Positions 1 through 12,288 are shown, counted from the first letter of the stretch. The stretch is DNA of 64,000 nucleotides from Atopsyche davidsoni (GCA_022113835.1 JAILWY010000008.1:7630501-7694500), one strand, 5' to 3'. Notes: generated by a model not told the origin, from the letters alone. A program made the numbers and translations.

Positions 1-1800
1 TTAAGAGCTGCTACATTAAAAGCGAACAAATAAAACCGTTCCTTCTATACGAATAATGAAACTTCTTTGTACATTTTATTATATATATTTTTACGTAGAT
101 GAAAATTAAAGAAAATAAAGCCATTGAATAAATATTTACACTATGCTTTGTTATAAAAGTCAATTTCAAAAATACTGATTGGGAGAATGAACTGTAAACT
201 TTATTATTAAAAAAAAATCATTTTGTAATTAGGTGGTTAGCACAATTACATACCAGCCAGAATAGAGTCTCACAATAAGTATAATTTTTTTATAACATTA
301 AAATGTTTTTTTGCGGTATCGTGGAGTACGCTAAGTTATATTTCCAACCCCCTAACGGAAATAAATTCGCAAAATCCCATACTTTCCAATACTCTTGTAT
401 ATTTTTCTCGTCCATCCAGATTATTATACAAATCATGCGTTCGTTCCACACGACAGCAGCAGAAACACGCAATAAAAATAATAAAAAAAAACACACAAAA
501 AACACAACCGCAAATAGAAAATCAATCAAGCAACGAATCCACAAACAAAAGATAATGAAGCAATTGAAGCGCGACAACCAATAACGGTAGATAACGAATT
601 CCCAATGCTGAACTATTCGCAAGGCTTTGTAGCTTTATTTATTAAAATTGAATAATTTGTACAACGTTGTCTTTTGTATAAACTGAGTGCTGAGTCTGAA
701 TGCTATAGATAGATGGCATTGAGTAACAACTATTGATATTTTCATTGCAACTATTGTATGAACTATAAAATTCCAAAAAAATAAAAGGTTTCATACTTCA
801 ACTTAAATGTGTTTTCAGAATGAAAAAATATCAAAAAATACATATTTTAAGTATTTATAATATGAAATGTAAAATAGGTATAAATTTACAAAAAGAAAGC
901 ATGCAATGCTACCAGAATAATTAGACTTTCTTTACACTAGTTGAATTAAAAGAGATAAAGTTTGATTATTAAAATAAAATGTATGATGAATTGAATATGC
1001 TTAAATCAATTAATTGTATTATCAAAAATATATATAAAGCGTTAAAAAAATATTTACACTTAAAAAATCGGTTTTGCATTGTAATATTCATAAAAGGACG
1101 CGATAACAATTTTTTAAAAATATTTAAAGTAAAAAGATTAAAAATCAAATGACCAATAAGATCGATCCCCAATTAATCTATCCATTTTGCATTTGGGGCT
1201 TATTGTTTTAGATCAATAGTTTAACTAGGTCCTTCGAAATTATAATTTAATAATATTACAAAAGGTTCATTTCAATCGAATTGGTGTTTAAATTAAATTA
1301 TAGCTGATTTGAATTGTTGATTTGAGCGGCTGATTAAATATTTGAATTAATGTGAAAATTACAAGCAGAAAATATTGAAGAAATACGATTAAATTTTTTT
1401 AAATAACTCATGTTATAGCGATTGGGAATTTTATTACATATAACAGTTTTGACATATGACGTGGGTGAAACAATGGTTTTTTTATTTTTAAATTTTTTTA
1501 ATTATATAATCAGCCTTTAAAGACAGCAAATACAAGATTGATCTCTTTTATTATGTTAAAATTTTCATATTTTTTAATTGTCTTACCTTGAAAAGCTATA
1601 ATCAATATGTATGTTACCCAATGTGAAAAAATGAAACTACTATACATTCTTATCACATTCCTGTATTCGTTATTTTTTCAATTCCTTTAATACCTTCAAA
1701 CTTGACTTAGTGCTATTTAAACAGGATAAATGAAAATTGCCACATTGAATAAATGAAACTTGTTAGCAGCGTAGATTTATTTTTCAGTTGAAAAAGTAGA
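1..1800. other. AT-rich non-coding block
   Basis: No recognisable gene or repeat boundary. Two overlapping opposite-strand open frames at 290-622 and 303-584 are rich in Phe, Ile, Lys and Asn, as expected from AT-rich DNA, and match no family I know. A 67-codon minus frame at 969-1172 is of the same kind. Likely intron or intergenic sequence. Confidence 0.6.
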
Positions 1801-2720
1801 ATTTTCAGTAATCTGTTTATTCAACTGCCATCGGTCGGCGCACGCCTCATTTCTTTCGGCCTAGAAAAAACTAGATTTGTGTACATTCTATCAAATAATC
1901 CGGGTATTTGAATTAATAAATCCAATTATTCTGGCAAAAATGCTAAATTCCTGAAACTATTCCACAGCACGGAATGTCGCAGTTTCCTGCCAAAACTGAA
2001 ATACAGACGCCACTCCGAATATGAAATCAAAACAGCTGAGCAATCCCGCAGAGAGCGTCTGCTCCCGACGTGTTCCTAAAAACCAGAGCATAAATTATTT
2101 CAACTTTTTGTACACACACTGAGCTAGTTTAATTTATTTTTATATATTTTTAATATAATTTTACAGTAAAAAAAAAGACAGGTTTTTTGATGCGTCAATC
2201 ATATTTGAATCGATCACATTGAAACATATTGTAAAAATATTAAATCTTTTTCAAAAAATACAGAGTTTTTAAAAGCTCAGTATAACAGAAGAAGGATTCG
2301 CGATTACGCAATTTTTCGATTTCAGTAACGCTACCTTGAAAAATTACTCTTCAAAATCCGACGGTCGAATGAACAACGAATGTTAATATTAATCATGGTT
2401 ATAATATATCCCATGAGTCACGTCTAACTACCCTTGGGCCTCACTACTTAAGCACATCCACAGGCTTTCAGGCGCGGCGAACTTCGTCGCAGTGTTATTT
2501 CGGCCAGATTGCCAGATATCTCAGTTGTCGTGTCATAAATATCTCTAAGACAGGATCCGAAATGTTTTCCACCGACGGGGAGGGCGGGGGATGACGTCAG
2601 GGCTGAAATGTTTATGATAATGGTACTGCCTTAAGATTGTTGTGTCTCCTAATGATGATCTAAGGGGGCGTTTTAACCGAGCCGAGCGTCGTATTGTTTT
2701 TTTGCCTCAGATTGTTTAAG
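1801..2720. other. GC-richer islands with a CRE-type palindrome
   Basis: Two islands (about 1825-2090 and 2440-2700) stand out from the AT-rich surroundings. The second contains a perfect TGACGTCA at 2592-2599, the binding palindrome of CREB/ATF-type bZIP proteins. No open frame with splice signals is convincing here. A regulatory role is an inference from composition and this one motif. Confidence 0.3.
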
Positions 2721-4480
2721 GCTTTGTAAGAATTATAACATTACCACATAATCCAAAAGATCAGTTATCAAACATACATATACACATTAGAAGCAAGATC
2801 TTTCCTCAGAAGAGGTTGGTGACCATTTCACATAACACATCTAAATGTCTGATCATGGTTTTCTAAAAAAAAAAATAATGTAGTGCATTATTATACAATT
2901 TAATATTGCTTTACGTCTTTTCTACACTTCTACACAAAAAATTACGCCTTTTAGACTGTAAAATTTATAGTTATTTACTCACTCACCATCTAATCAACAA
3001 GCAAGTAATATATTTTTTTATTTAATATACTATAAAGTAACTAGGTTTGAGAGTTTTCAAATGTTAAATCTACAATCAAAAATAATCACAAAAAAATATT
3101 TATTAAATAAAAAAATGATTATTCTGAAAACCTAAATATTTGTGGGTTTTATAGATAACATATTTTTATTCCAATAATTGCGAACATAAAAACTTGTAAA
3201 AGGTTTAAATCTTGTTTAAAGGTTTAAAAGTTGTTCAGGATGTCTTTGACTGTAGTCAGGTCTACCGTGAGATTTGTGTGTTGGTGCTTTGAGATGAGTC
3301 AAGCTCTGGGAGCTGAAACCCTGAAGGATCAATTAAGGAAGCTTTGAAGCTCACAATACATTCACTCGTTGAATTCATGCTACAAAACCTAACAGAAGTT
3401 TGCGAGGCCATTTTTTGTGTACTCTTTCAAGTAATATGGTTAGCAAAAGAAACTCTACACTATTTATTTCACGTACTTTTCTGGATGTTTACGAACATCA
3501 ATTTTAATTATGTTTTGTGAAAAAACAAATACGAATTTCCTGAAAATTACGAAATAGCACGTTTTGTACAGTCCTCGTTATCTACATTACATTAATTAAT
3601 TATTCCTGTGGTTTCTCGGTCTAATCTAGTTTATCAGCAGTAAAGCAGTATTTCCATATATTTTACAACAATTTAACTTGACAGGTAATGACAAGTACTT
3701 GTAAAAGATTAAAAACAGTACTGATAGTATACCATACTCATATTTTTGCGTTTTTTTAAACTTTTGGTATGTGAATCGATAACTTAAAAACTTGCTGTGT
3801 TAAAGCATATTTTTACGGTTGAGCTTCTTCATATATGTATGTGGGTGTGTTTTATTTAGTGCGATCAGAGTTCAACGGACTTTAAATGTTATTGTATGCA
3901 AAGCACGCGGGTAAAAGAAACTAAAACTCTGGAATATCGTAGTTATATTTGGTAGAATCATGGCCATAATCGAGCACCCCGTTTCACACAGTACGGCTGG
4001 GCGATACGCCGCACGCGACTTTACCCGCGACGTGTGGGTCTACCCCACTGGCAAAATCAACAGCTGTATATTTTGAACATTGAACCTGAAACAATATTAT
4101 TTTATAAATTTAAAAAAAAATTCTAACACAAACACAGGTAAATTTTGAAGAAATGGACTGATTTTCAGAATTGAACCAAATTTTTTTAAATAAAGTTTAT
4201 CGTTGACGGTAATCATACAAGATCTAAGGATTGATTATTTTTTTAAAATGGGTTGAAATCCACACGAATTTTTTCAATATTATTTCAATAAAAATAAAAA
4301 AAAACACCATACTCAAAAAATCCTGTGAGTTTGACCATTTGATCCATTAAAGGCCCAAATTTATATTAAATTAAATATACAATCTTAGTCTGTTTATGTT
4401 TTTATTGCTTGGTTTTCTATGTATGTCTATTTTTTGGATTAAACGTCAATCAAGTGCATTTTAATTACCTTTACAGGCTT
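2721..4480. other. AT-rich block with one shared repeat motif
   Basis: Mostly AT-rich and featureless. Positions 2803-2866 resemble a stretch found in both units of the tandem duplication near 61.7 and 62.2 kb: an AAGAGGTTGGTGA core followed by GATCATGGTTTTCTA. A GC-richer patch at 3955-4060 has no coding features. The 16-mer at 3768-3783 recurs at 38188 (exact) and 43448 (one mismatch). Confidence 0.45.
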
Positions 4481-4493
4481 ATATTACTAACTA

Positions 4494-4560
4494 GGATTTG
4501 AACCTACATCTCCAAGCTTAAATGGCCGGTGTACTGACCCTTGTACTAACGAGTCACCTC
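4494..4560 (-). repeat. tRNA-like SINE head (decayed)
   Basis: On the minus strand a perfect RNA polymerase III B box, GGTTCAAATCC (4504 to 4494), lies about 40 nt downstream of an A-box-like stretch, TGACTCGTTAGTA (4555 to 4543). The spacing and T-arm-like surroundings fit a tRNA-derived SINE head. It is unlikely to be a working tRNA gene because the acceptor and anticodon stems do not close well. Confidence 0.5.
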
Positions 4561-4692
4561 TGTTAATCGAGGCTTCGAGGTTTTCTACTGCTTGTAAAGT
4601 CTAACTTATACTTATTATATCCTATATTATTGATTTTTTGTGAAGACCGTCTCACAGGAAGTACGATTTTGCCTATACAGGTTTTATTGATT

Positions 4693-4958
4693 GATAATGA
4701 TTAAGTATATTTTTTCAAATATTGAAAAATGATCAAAGAAACTCTCCGACAAATATCATCGTGATTTGTGTGGGATTCGAACCCACATTCCCTCGCTTTC
4801 CCCAATATTTAATTGGCATAATAAGTATGTTGTTTCACTTATTGTTAAAAATTCTTGTCAAAATATAGTGATTCGTTCGCATAATTGGTAATGCACCTGC
4901 CATGAAAGTCTCTTCAATAATTTTTCAATATTTAAAAAATGTACTTAATAATTATTAT
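4693..4958. repeat. Inverted repeat enclosing a split tRNA-derived SINE
   Basis: Arms 4693-4747 and 4906-4958 are imperfect reverse complements. The left copy, read on the minus strand, keeps a perfect B box (GGTTCGAATCC, 4783 to 4773) in a closed TGTGG/CCACA T-stem. The right copy, on the plus strand, keeps the A-box half (TCGCATAATTGG at 4877-4888). The plus half starts GTGATT and the minus half ends AATCAC, so the halves of one SINE head would close an acceptor stem. The likely history is two opposed SINE copies, each having lost a different half. Confidence 0.5.
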
Positions 4959-4983
4959 ATCCTGTTTATGATAAAAAAAATAT

Positions 4984-5345
4984 ATTTTTGAATAAAATAC
5001 TTGAGTGATTTTCCACATTTTTGTTTTTATTAGTGACCGGTTTCGCCAACTTTTCACTTTGGCATTATCAAACAGAGTGTGATTTTATATAATACTAAGC
5101 AATTAGGTAAACAATTGTTAGAGGGAGATGTTGTTGGAAAGAGAGAGAATGATTGTCAGGTGGTAAGGGCTAATGTGATTTTAATGTACCTGACAAGTGG
5201 AGGATTCTATATAATTGCAAAAATTTTTGTGAAACCGGTCACTAATAAAAACAAAAATGTGGAAAATCACTCAAGTGTTTTATTCAAAAATATTAAAATG
5301 GAATTCCACCAAGTACTCTCTGTCAAAAATATTGAATTTCTAAAA
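4984..5345 (+). mobile_element. Hammerhead-type inverted element, family A, copy 1
   Basis: The left arm (4984-5076) and right arm (about 5225-5290) are reverse complements around ACCGGTTTCG/CGAAACCGGT. The right end carries the family tail, AATGGAATTCCACCAAGTAC followed by CTCTCTGTCAAAAATATTGAATTTCT. The left arm read on the minus strand has the hammerhead-like block described at 18679-18723. Between the arms is about 150 bp (5080-5225) that recurs inverted at 12430-12575. The open frame at 5079-5375 runs through repeat sequence, is interrupted differently in the second copy, and is not a credible protein. The architecture resembles Penelope-like retroelement ends; no reverse transcriptase is present. 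Confidence 0.6.
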
Positions 5346-5439
5346 AAAAATATGTTTAAAAATATAATTCTGTAGTATCGATATCAGAGTTACTGAAGTA
5401 AGAGAGGTAAGTTAGGTCAGACAAGCTTAGAGTATATAT

Positions 5440-5731
5440 TGACAGACGCCAATCTCATCAATGATGTTAATTCCATCTCATCCCTACCCGCTCCAGTCAC
5501 TGAGTCGTCGAGTCTCACCCCCCAGGCTGTGCAGTGGACGAGGCCGTATCGGCGGCGGGGGTTGACGTCCCACGTGGCGCCGCTCTGGCGCCCTCCCTCC
5601 AGCCTCCAGCCTCCACCACTAGGCTGCCAACTATCCGAACGAGGCTATATCCCAGATTTGTATCCACGGGGATGATGTGGCCCGCCGCACATGTCGTTGA
5701 GCCGATATTAAAAAATATATATATATATACA
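5440..5731. other. GC-rich island of unknown origin
   Basis: A strongly GC-rich stretch (about 5470-5690) sits between two transposon relics. It keeps two overlapping plus-strand frames open (5439-5675 and 5534-5773), rich in Pro, Ser, Arg and Ala, which is what GC-rich DNA yields by chance. I recognise no domain. It could be a fragment of a retroelement or of a GC-rich exon. It ends in a short TA run (5714-5729) beside the mariner end. Confidence 0.3.
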
Positions 5732-5733
5732 TA

Positions 5734-6216
5734 CGAGGGAAGGCGAAGACTGTCCTATCGGCCGGAAAGGTGATAGCCACCGTTTTCTAGGATTCACAAG
5801 GTGTGATCTACATTGACTACCCGGAAAAGAGCAAAACGGTCACAGGGCTCTACTATACCGAATTATTGAGCCGATTCGACGAAAAAAGTGCTCTTCCACC
5901 ATGATTCACACCCCCGCCGTTGCCACGGCCAAATTGGTCGAATTGCACTACGAACTGCTCCCTCATCCACCGTGTTCTCCAGATTTGGCCCCGTGCGATT
6001 TTTTTTTGTATCCAAACTTAAAAAGTCACTCGCCGGGCAGAAATTTAAGTCGAATGAGGAGGTCATCGCTGCCACGGAGGCCTACTTTGCAGACCTCGAA
6101 AAGATGTATTTTTCAGATGGGTCAAAGAAGTTGGAGCATCGCCGGGTCAAGTGGACTATTTTGAGAAATAAATCGCCATTTTTCTTGTAGGCTAAGTACT
6201 TATCGGACCACCATCG
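5734..6216 (+). mobile_element. Internally deleted, frameshifted mariner relic
   Basis: The middle and C-terminal parts of a mariner transposase (DDE/D cut-and-paste enzyme of the IS630-Tc1-mariner superfamily) can be read across shifted frames. The KTVLSAGKV block at 5746 is followed by a TAG at 5788 where the family has Trp. HHDS with the second catalytic Asp is at 5897-5908, PHPPCSPDLAPCDFF with the third Asp at 5997-5999, and the EEVIAATEAYFADLEK block near 6057-6104. The first catalytic Asp and the N-terminal DNA-binding part are absent. The right end (GGACCACCATCG then TA at 6217-6218) is a typical mariner inverted terminus. The left end, TA then CGAGGG at 5734-5739, is only the tip of it, joined straight to mid-gene sequence. 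The element is therefore an internal-deletion derivative, and several frame breaks make it a dead pseudogene. Confidence 0.85.
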
Positions 6217-6219
6217 TAT

Positions 6220-6867
6220 ATAGTATATACACCTCTTCACGTTTTGTGTATTTATAATTGACTCTGTTTATTCCTAGAACCCGTATTAATTACAACAATA
6301 GAAGTACAAGGTATCCAAGAGAGATCTGTAATATATTTTATTTTAAAAATATTTACATATATCATGGCGCAATGAAAGCATATTGATTTTTAAATATTTC
6401 ATGAGATGTTTTTAAGGTTTAAAACTAAATATAATTGATACGGCGCATCTATGCGAGCGATCTTCGGCTACAGCTTGTAGCCTGGGTTTATGCCCTCGTA
6501 TCCTTAAAGTGTTGTTCCTGAAAGAGGAATAGTCGGGGCTGGCGACTTTTCATCTGCGCGGGGAGAAGTTTGCTTTACAAATTTATATTATACTTCAAAC
6601 TACCATTCCATTCGATATTCTTTCGAAATAACAGGCATTAAATAATTATATACTTAAGGGGGTGCGAAGGCTCACACGGATCAGTGTTATCAACGATATA
6701 GGTCATTTTTAATTTGTGATGCTCAATATGAAACTCATTGTAAAAAATTAAAAAATATATATTTATTGTATAGGAGAGGAATGGTTTTTTGTTAAGGCAG
6801 TTGCTTCCAGCCTTTTAATTGCCTCTGGTGTCCAACCGAATACCAGAGGCAGTCCATCACCTGGCGA
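6220..6867. other. Non-coding block with a GC-richer patch
   Basis: The patch at 6440-6570 carries, on the minus strand, a good acceptor-like sequence (CTATTCCTCTTTCAG, ending near 6512). About 34 codons stay open after it in one frame, but no donor or homology supports an exon. The rest is AT-rich and unremarkable. Confidence 0.35.
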
Positions 6868-7226
6868 AATCGTGTCATTTAATTATTTTAATTATCACTT
6901 TATTTTTCTATGCCGAAAGTTGATTTTTTTACAGAGTATTGAAAAAACTATAAAATATATTTAACAATTTTTTATCATTTAATTAACGTCCATTTTTAGG
7001 GTAAAATAAAGTCTTGAAGATGTTGAAAAATTGGATAAAATGACGACTTTTCAAAACCAAAGTTTGTTAAAGAATTAATTATTTTTAATTTTATAAGACG
7101 CACATGGTTTATATTTAATCTTTCAATTCCAATTTAAAAAAAGTCTTTTAAATGTTTAGGACTCTTGGAAAATGTACCGGACGAATCTCCAAATTCCTAC
7201 ACTTCAATCGTAAAAACACATATTTA
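6868..7226 (+). repeat. Dispersed repeat R1, copy 1
   Basis: About 360 bp that recurs as the reverse complement at 32640-32993. Shared blocks include ATCGTGTCATTT, GAAGATGTTGAAAAATTGGA and CAAAGTTTGTTAAAGAATT. Divergence with small indels indicates an old dispersed family. I see no terminal inverted repeat, poly-A tail or coding block, so the class is unknown. Confidence 0.7.
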
Positions 7227-9718
7227 TCATATTAATAGTAAATTTATAAGAAATAAAAATATACTGAGTTCGGAAGAAGGGATGTATCAAACTTTTTGCA
7301 TTTAAATATTTTTGATTGGTGCAGTCGATTTTTCGCAAAACGGACTAGAAAATGATCAAAAAAACTCGATTATGGGACCTAGACTCTTAAGAACAACATG
7401 CTTATGTTTTCATAAAGAATTGTGAAAATAAACAATATTGTTTCGGGTTATCAATTCCTCAAAAAATTTGCCACAATCACACCTGCGTTGCTAAAAAAAA
7501 CCTCTTTCGAGAATTATTCTTGTTATTTCATGAGTTCATCGATTTCTTCTAAACGTATTTTAACACAGTATGAGTAAAATATGCAAACTCAACAAGTACT
7601 AAGCAAAAATAATTTGCGGCCATTTGCTCTCCTATAAAAGATTTTTAGTTTTACTCGAGGTTTTTTTTTAAGTAATTGTGTTATTAGATACGATAAGTAC
7701 ACTGTGAGTTTCATTGATTTTGTAAATTGTTTGAAATTAGGACCTCACTTCCCACGGAAACCTTAACAGAAATATGTAAACAATGTTAACCTGATAGGAT
7801 GGTCAAATTCCCTATTGATTAATGGAAAGGATAAGTAAGCAATAAATTAACCAAAGATTCTCAAAAAAATTAAGAATTTGCTAAGAATCATCAATCATCA
7901 AATATTTACTAAAAATATATGGTTTTTAATTCGTCAGAAATATTTTTTTCTAACATTTCGTCCCCATTTGTAGGTGTCATTGTTATGAACAAATTTTAAT
8001 GCATTACTCAAATAACATATAATATTAAAGCCTTAATCTGAAATATGTCAATTTGTATAACATCCCTTGAATGTTTTATGCTGTTTAATATTTTTATAAT
8101 TGGTAGATATATTTATACTTTATGAAATATTAATAACGAATAATTTTGCTGTTTTATATAATATTTTTGAGAAATTTAATAAAACTCCGTTTTTAGTCTC
8201 TGAGGCGTGATAAAATATAATGAGCCTTTTTTCAGGTATTTCATTTGACGAAATTATTATTTTTTTTATTATAAATAACAAAGTGCAAAATTGAAATTTC
8301 TCGAAGCCCGTTTATTAATATAAAATGGTTTGATTTATTTTATAAATCAAAAAAACTCAGCCCACAAGTTTGTAGAATTTTTTTCAATCAAATTAAAATA
8401 ACGAGATGTATTAATAAGAAAAATAATCACCCAATGAAAACGTAAAAACGCGAATCGTTTGTTGTTTCTTGATTAAGTAAACTTTGTACTTATTTTAATC
8501 TCAGATTTAAAACTTGTAAAAAAAAAACTACCTCCTAATGAAGATGTACTTAAAACGCGCGAATGAGTAACGACCGAATATTTAAATTATACAATTAATC
8601 AATGAAACATTTAAATAGCATTCAATTTTTTTTCAATTCAATTAAATTTTATATAGTTTATGACTATGACTATCAATATTAATTATCATTCAATGAAAAA
8701 TATAAATTTGATTTGATTATAAATAAATATTTATATATGAAGTTTATAAAACAAACAAATACACTTTAATAATAATACACATTTTCATAAATAAAATTTT
8801 TATATACTTATACAGCCAACAAATAAACTTTGTGATGATCGTACCTACAGAAACAATATATAATTTATTTAAACTTAAAATAAGCTTTTTATATTTCTGT
8901 AAATTGATTGACCACTTAACAACGAAATAAGATCAATCATTATTTTCATTCTTAATTATTAAACGATGATTTATTTCGTCTTTTCAATTGAAGGGAAATT
9001 GAAGTTTTTATATATTGTATTTATTTAAATTTATTACTTTTTACAATTGGCAATATTCGTAACAATTTACGTTAAAATGCGTCCTAAAATACTACGTAGA
9101 CGATTTATGTTTTTTTTGTCCGCCGTAAGCTGACAGCAATATTTTATATATTTTCAATATTTTATCCCACTGATAAGTCAAAATTTTACTTTTTATTGAA
9201 TTCGAAGTTATTATATTTTACTTGAAAATATTTATTTATGATTTATTGCGTCGGGCGAACATGGAGCGTTGTGAGTCCGCGCACTTCAATTATGCAAAGA
9301 GGAGTGACCAATTAGTTACTTGACAAAAAGGGGTCTAAAAAGACAATGATTAACTAGAGGATAATTAATATAGCCGCCGGCAGGGTTAAGGGCTGCAAAA
9401 CTTGCATTTATCTGGGGTAAAATATGAGGGTTGAATTTTAACTATGCACGTTTTTGTGTGCATAATTTAATACTTAATTTATATAAATTATTTTAATAAT
9501 AATATATGACGCACTATTTTTATATATTTGTAACAAATATATATAAATATATTTTTTCTGTAAAATATATAAAATGTGTTTTATCATTGTAAATAATTTT
9601 GCGTACATTTCACAACATCAATCGAAGGTTAAATCTCAATTTTACAGGTTTATTTTTGCAAATTTTAGGTTTTATATAAAAAAATACTTAATCGAGTTCC
9701 TTACAAGAGAAAAAATGT
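7227..9718. other. AT-rich non-coding block
   Basis: Long AT-rich stretch with many poly-T and poly-A runs. The only GC-richer part is 9245-9420, which has no supported coding content. No repeat boundary or RNA gene recognised. Confidence 0.55.
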
Positions 9719-9720
9719 TT

Positions 9721-9760
9721 ACATATATATATATATATATATATACATATATATTATATA
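9721..9760. repeat. TA-rich microsatellite
   Basis: An (AT)n run of about 40 bp, interrupted by a single C. Confidence 0.9.
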
Positions 9761-10640
9761 AGATATCTGGAAGAGCTTTGTTTGGATAGATTTATCTAGA
9801 TAAAAGAGACGAACGTCGATCCTCGTCTTTCTTTTTAAAAGGTCACAATCAAAAAGTTCTTTATTTGCAAATCTCAGGTAGGTCGCCCTGAGATGTAGCG
9901 GGTAGCCACCCCATGAACCGGAGCAGCCTTCCATGACCTATTAGATTTAAAAAAAAATGGTGATTTCTCCATTTTTTTTTCAGGAAAACCGTTTTTACTC
10001 GAAAAAAAATTTTCACTTTTGTAATATTGAAAAGTGAAATTATTTTTAATTAACCTAGGAATAGATATTATGTCATGAAGTATAACGTTTAAAATTAAAA
10101 TACACATTATTTACATAAAAACATGTTCGGATAAAATCTAGCTTTATAGTTTTTAAGAATTGAGTTTTTGGGAGTTCTACTGTGCTTTTTATTCAAATTT
10201 TCAACGTTTCACTATTAAAGCTATTTATATAAGTTATTCTCAATACAACGATTGAAACGTCTGAAATACTATTTAAAAAAATGGCTTTAGACCTAAGAAC
10301 GCTGCCTTTCAAATAATAACAGTCACCAATACCTGTAAATAAGCCTTTAATATATGTTAACAATTAAGGTAGAAGTAGCTTATATATTCTTCTTATTCTA
10401 TGTTTTTTTTAAATTATGCCACAGCAATTAATACATTGAGAGCTTGTTCTACTGGCAATATATGTTATTATTTTACATTTAACAAGAATCGATCCTTTTT
10501 AACCAAACTGTAACCAAGTCATTAATACTAGAAATATAACAGTGTATTGTGAAATTTTAGGGATAGTTTTTTTTAAATATTGATAAATAATGACAAAAAC
10601 CGACACCCGCAATCAAAAACACCATAAATTGTTTATTTTT
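9761..10640. other. AT-rich non-coding block
   Basis: The minus frames at 9719-9934 and 9874-10107 overlap each other and the microsatellite and show no domain. A TTTAATAAA-type stretch at about 10625-10645 offers a minus-strand AATAAA downstream of the exon candidate at 10741-10910. Confidence 0.4.
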
Positions 10641-10740
10641 AATAAACACCCGTAAATATCATTTAACTGTTATTGCGCATAAAATAAAATATAATCACTT
10701 CATTTTAATGATGAATGAATATAATAAAATTTTCAAAAAA

Positions 10741-10910
10741 ACTGGCCACCCTATAGTTGAAGTGAGTACCCGGTGTACCGCAACGATCTTACGACCTGTG
10801 AAATTAACTAGGGGTCGTTGTTTTTTTGCAACCCCCCTGCGGTATTCCCGTCAGGTACGGATCGCGGGAAACTTTCGCCTGAAATAAAGCCTGAAAATCG
10901 AAAGACGAAG
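10741..10910 (-). other. GC-richer island with a possible minus-strand terminal exon
   Basis: Reading the minus strand, a strong acceptor-like tract (CTTCGTCTTTCGATTTTCAG) ends near 10882 and opens a phase-0 frame of about 28 codons, beginning ALFQAKVSRDPYLTGIPQGG and ending at TAA. Joined in phase to the exon at 13684-13891 it would lengthen that signal peptide's hydrophobic core and give an Ala before a polar stretch, which is attractive but unproven. An AATAAA lies about 170 nt beyond. No homology is recognised; the open frame is short enough to be chance. Confidence 0.2.
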
Positions 10911-12288
10911 CGAAATTTACATATTTTTTTACTAAAATCTAGAAGGTGTTTTGAAGCCTATTTTTTTCATCCATAGATAATATTATTATCAGTCTATTAT
11001 TTTTCATAAAAAAATCTATAATGATTGGTAATGCTGTATGGTTGAAAATTTAGCTTTAATACGCATGTTATTTATAAAATTATTTGACATAGCCATATGC
11101 CTGAGAATTTGGCCACAAATATTGTTTGTTATCGGTTTTTCACGATAAATACTTTTTTTAAAATATTTATCGAATGAATAAAATATTTGATTTGTAATAT
11201 ATAGTATAAAGAAAATATACCGATAAAAACAAAGTATTAAGAGCATAGTCAACTATTTCATAATAAATAGTTAATAAAAATTATTATATTATATAAAAAT
11301 TTTAATCGATATCATTGAGTCGAAAAAAATAACAGGGAGTTTCTCTGACTTTTCTCTTATATTATTTTACTAAAAAACATTGTAAAAAAGGTAACCGAAT
11401 ATGATTGTTATAATGACAAACAATACTTTTAATAAGCAATTAAAATATTTAACGTTTAATTTAAAAAAATGTTTTAGATATACACAGACGCTCAAAAACA
11501 TAAAGTATTAAAAAAACATAAAATAAATAAGATTATAAAAGAAATAAAAATATAAAGCGAAAATAACCTCAAGTATCTGCCTTGCTTTTCGAACAGTAAT
11601 TACCCGGTTAAGCTAATTTTCTTTCCAAGTGGAAAATTTTCCACAGAATAAAATTAGTTTTCCAGGAGGATAGGCTATTATATATTATGATATGGGTCCA
11701 CGTTTATCCATGGGAAACTCAAAAATATTACTTTTACGCGCATATAAAGTCCTTTTTATGAAACACACACTTATATGTATTGGTTTCAGCAAAACGATCG
11801 TTTCCAATAAAACATACAAATTATTTTTTTAAATATATTGAATTATGTCATAATATGAATTCTTAAATAGTATATACCTACATTTAATAAAATATTAATA
11901 TTTGAGAGTAAAACTGGGTTATGTCAGTTAAAGAGCTTTTTAATTAAACTAACAAATCAATGTCTTTCAGTTCTTCTTCTTTATATTTTTAATAAAAAAT
12001 CATTTTTAATTAATTCGTAAATAATACATGCATGTATTTAATATTTGTTATTTTTCAATATTATAACTTTTCTCCATCCGTTACTTTTTAATTGAATTAT
12101 CAAATTGGTGTAAAGTAATTTCACACAAAAATTATTCACAAGTAAGCATCTATTTGATACGTGATACTTTATTAAAAATAAACTTATAGTGTCTGATAAT
12201 TTGAGTTACATGTTAAAATATTCTTTTCTTATAATATTTCCTTTTGTTTTCAGTTTTTTTTTATTATTGAATTGTGACAAAAATATTG
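10911..12288. other. AT-rich non-coding block
   Basis: No feature recognised. The 78-codon minus frame at 11016-11252 is low in complexity and unlike any protein I know. Confidence 0.55.

Noticed and set aside
4868..4910. Possible functional tRNA gene
   Set aside because: Only the A-box half is present on this strand; there is no B box or closing T-arm within tRNA distance.
8222..8245. TTTTTTCAG|GTATTT on the plus strand as a ratchet point
   Set aside because: The donor half is weak, and such strings are expected by chance in AT-rich DNA.
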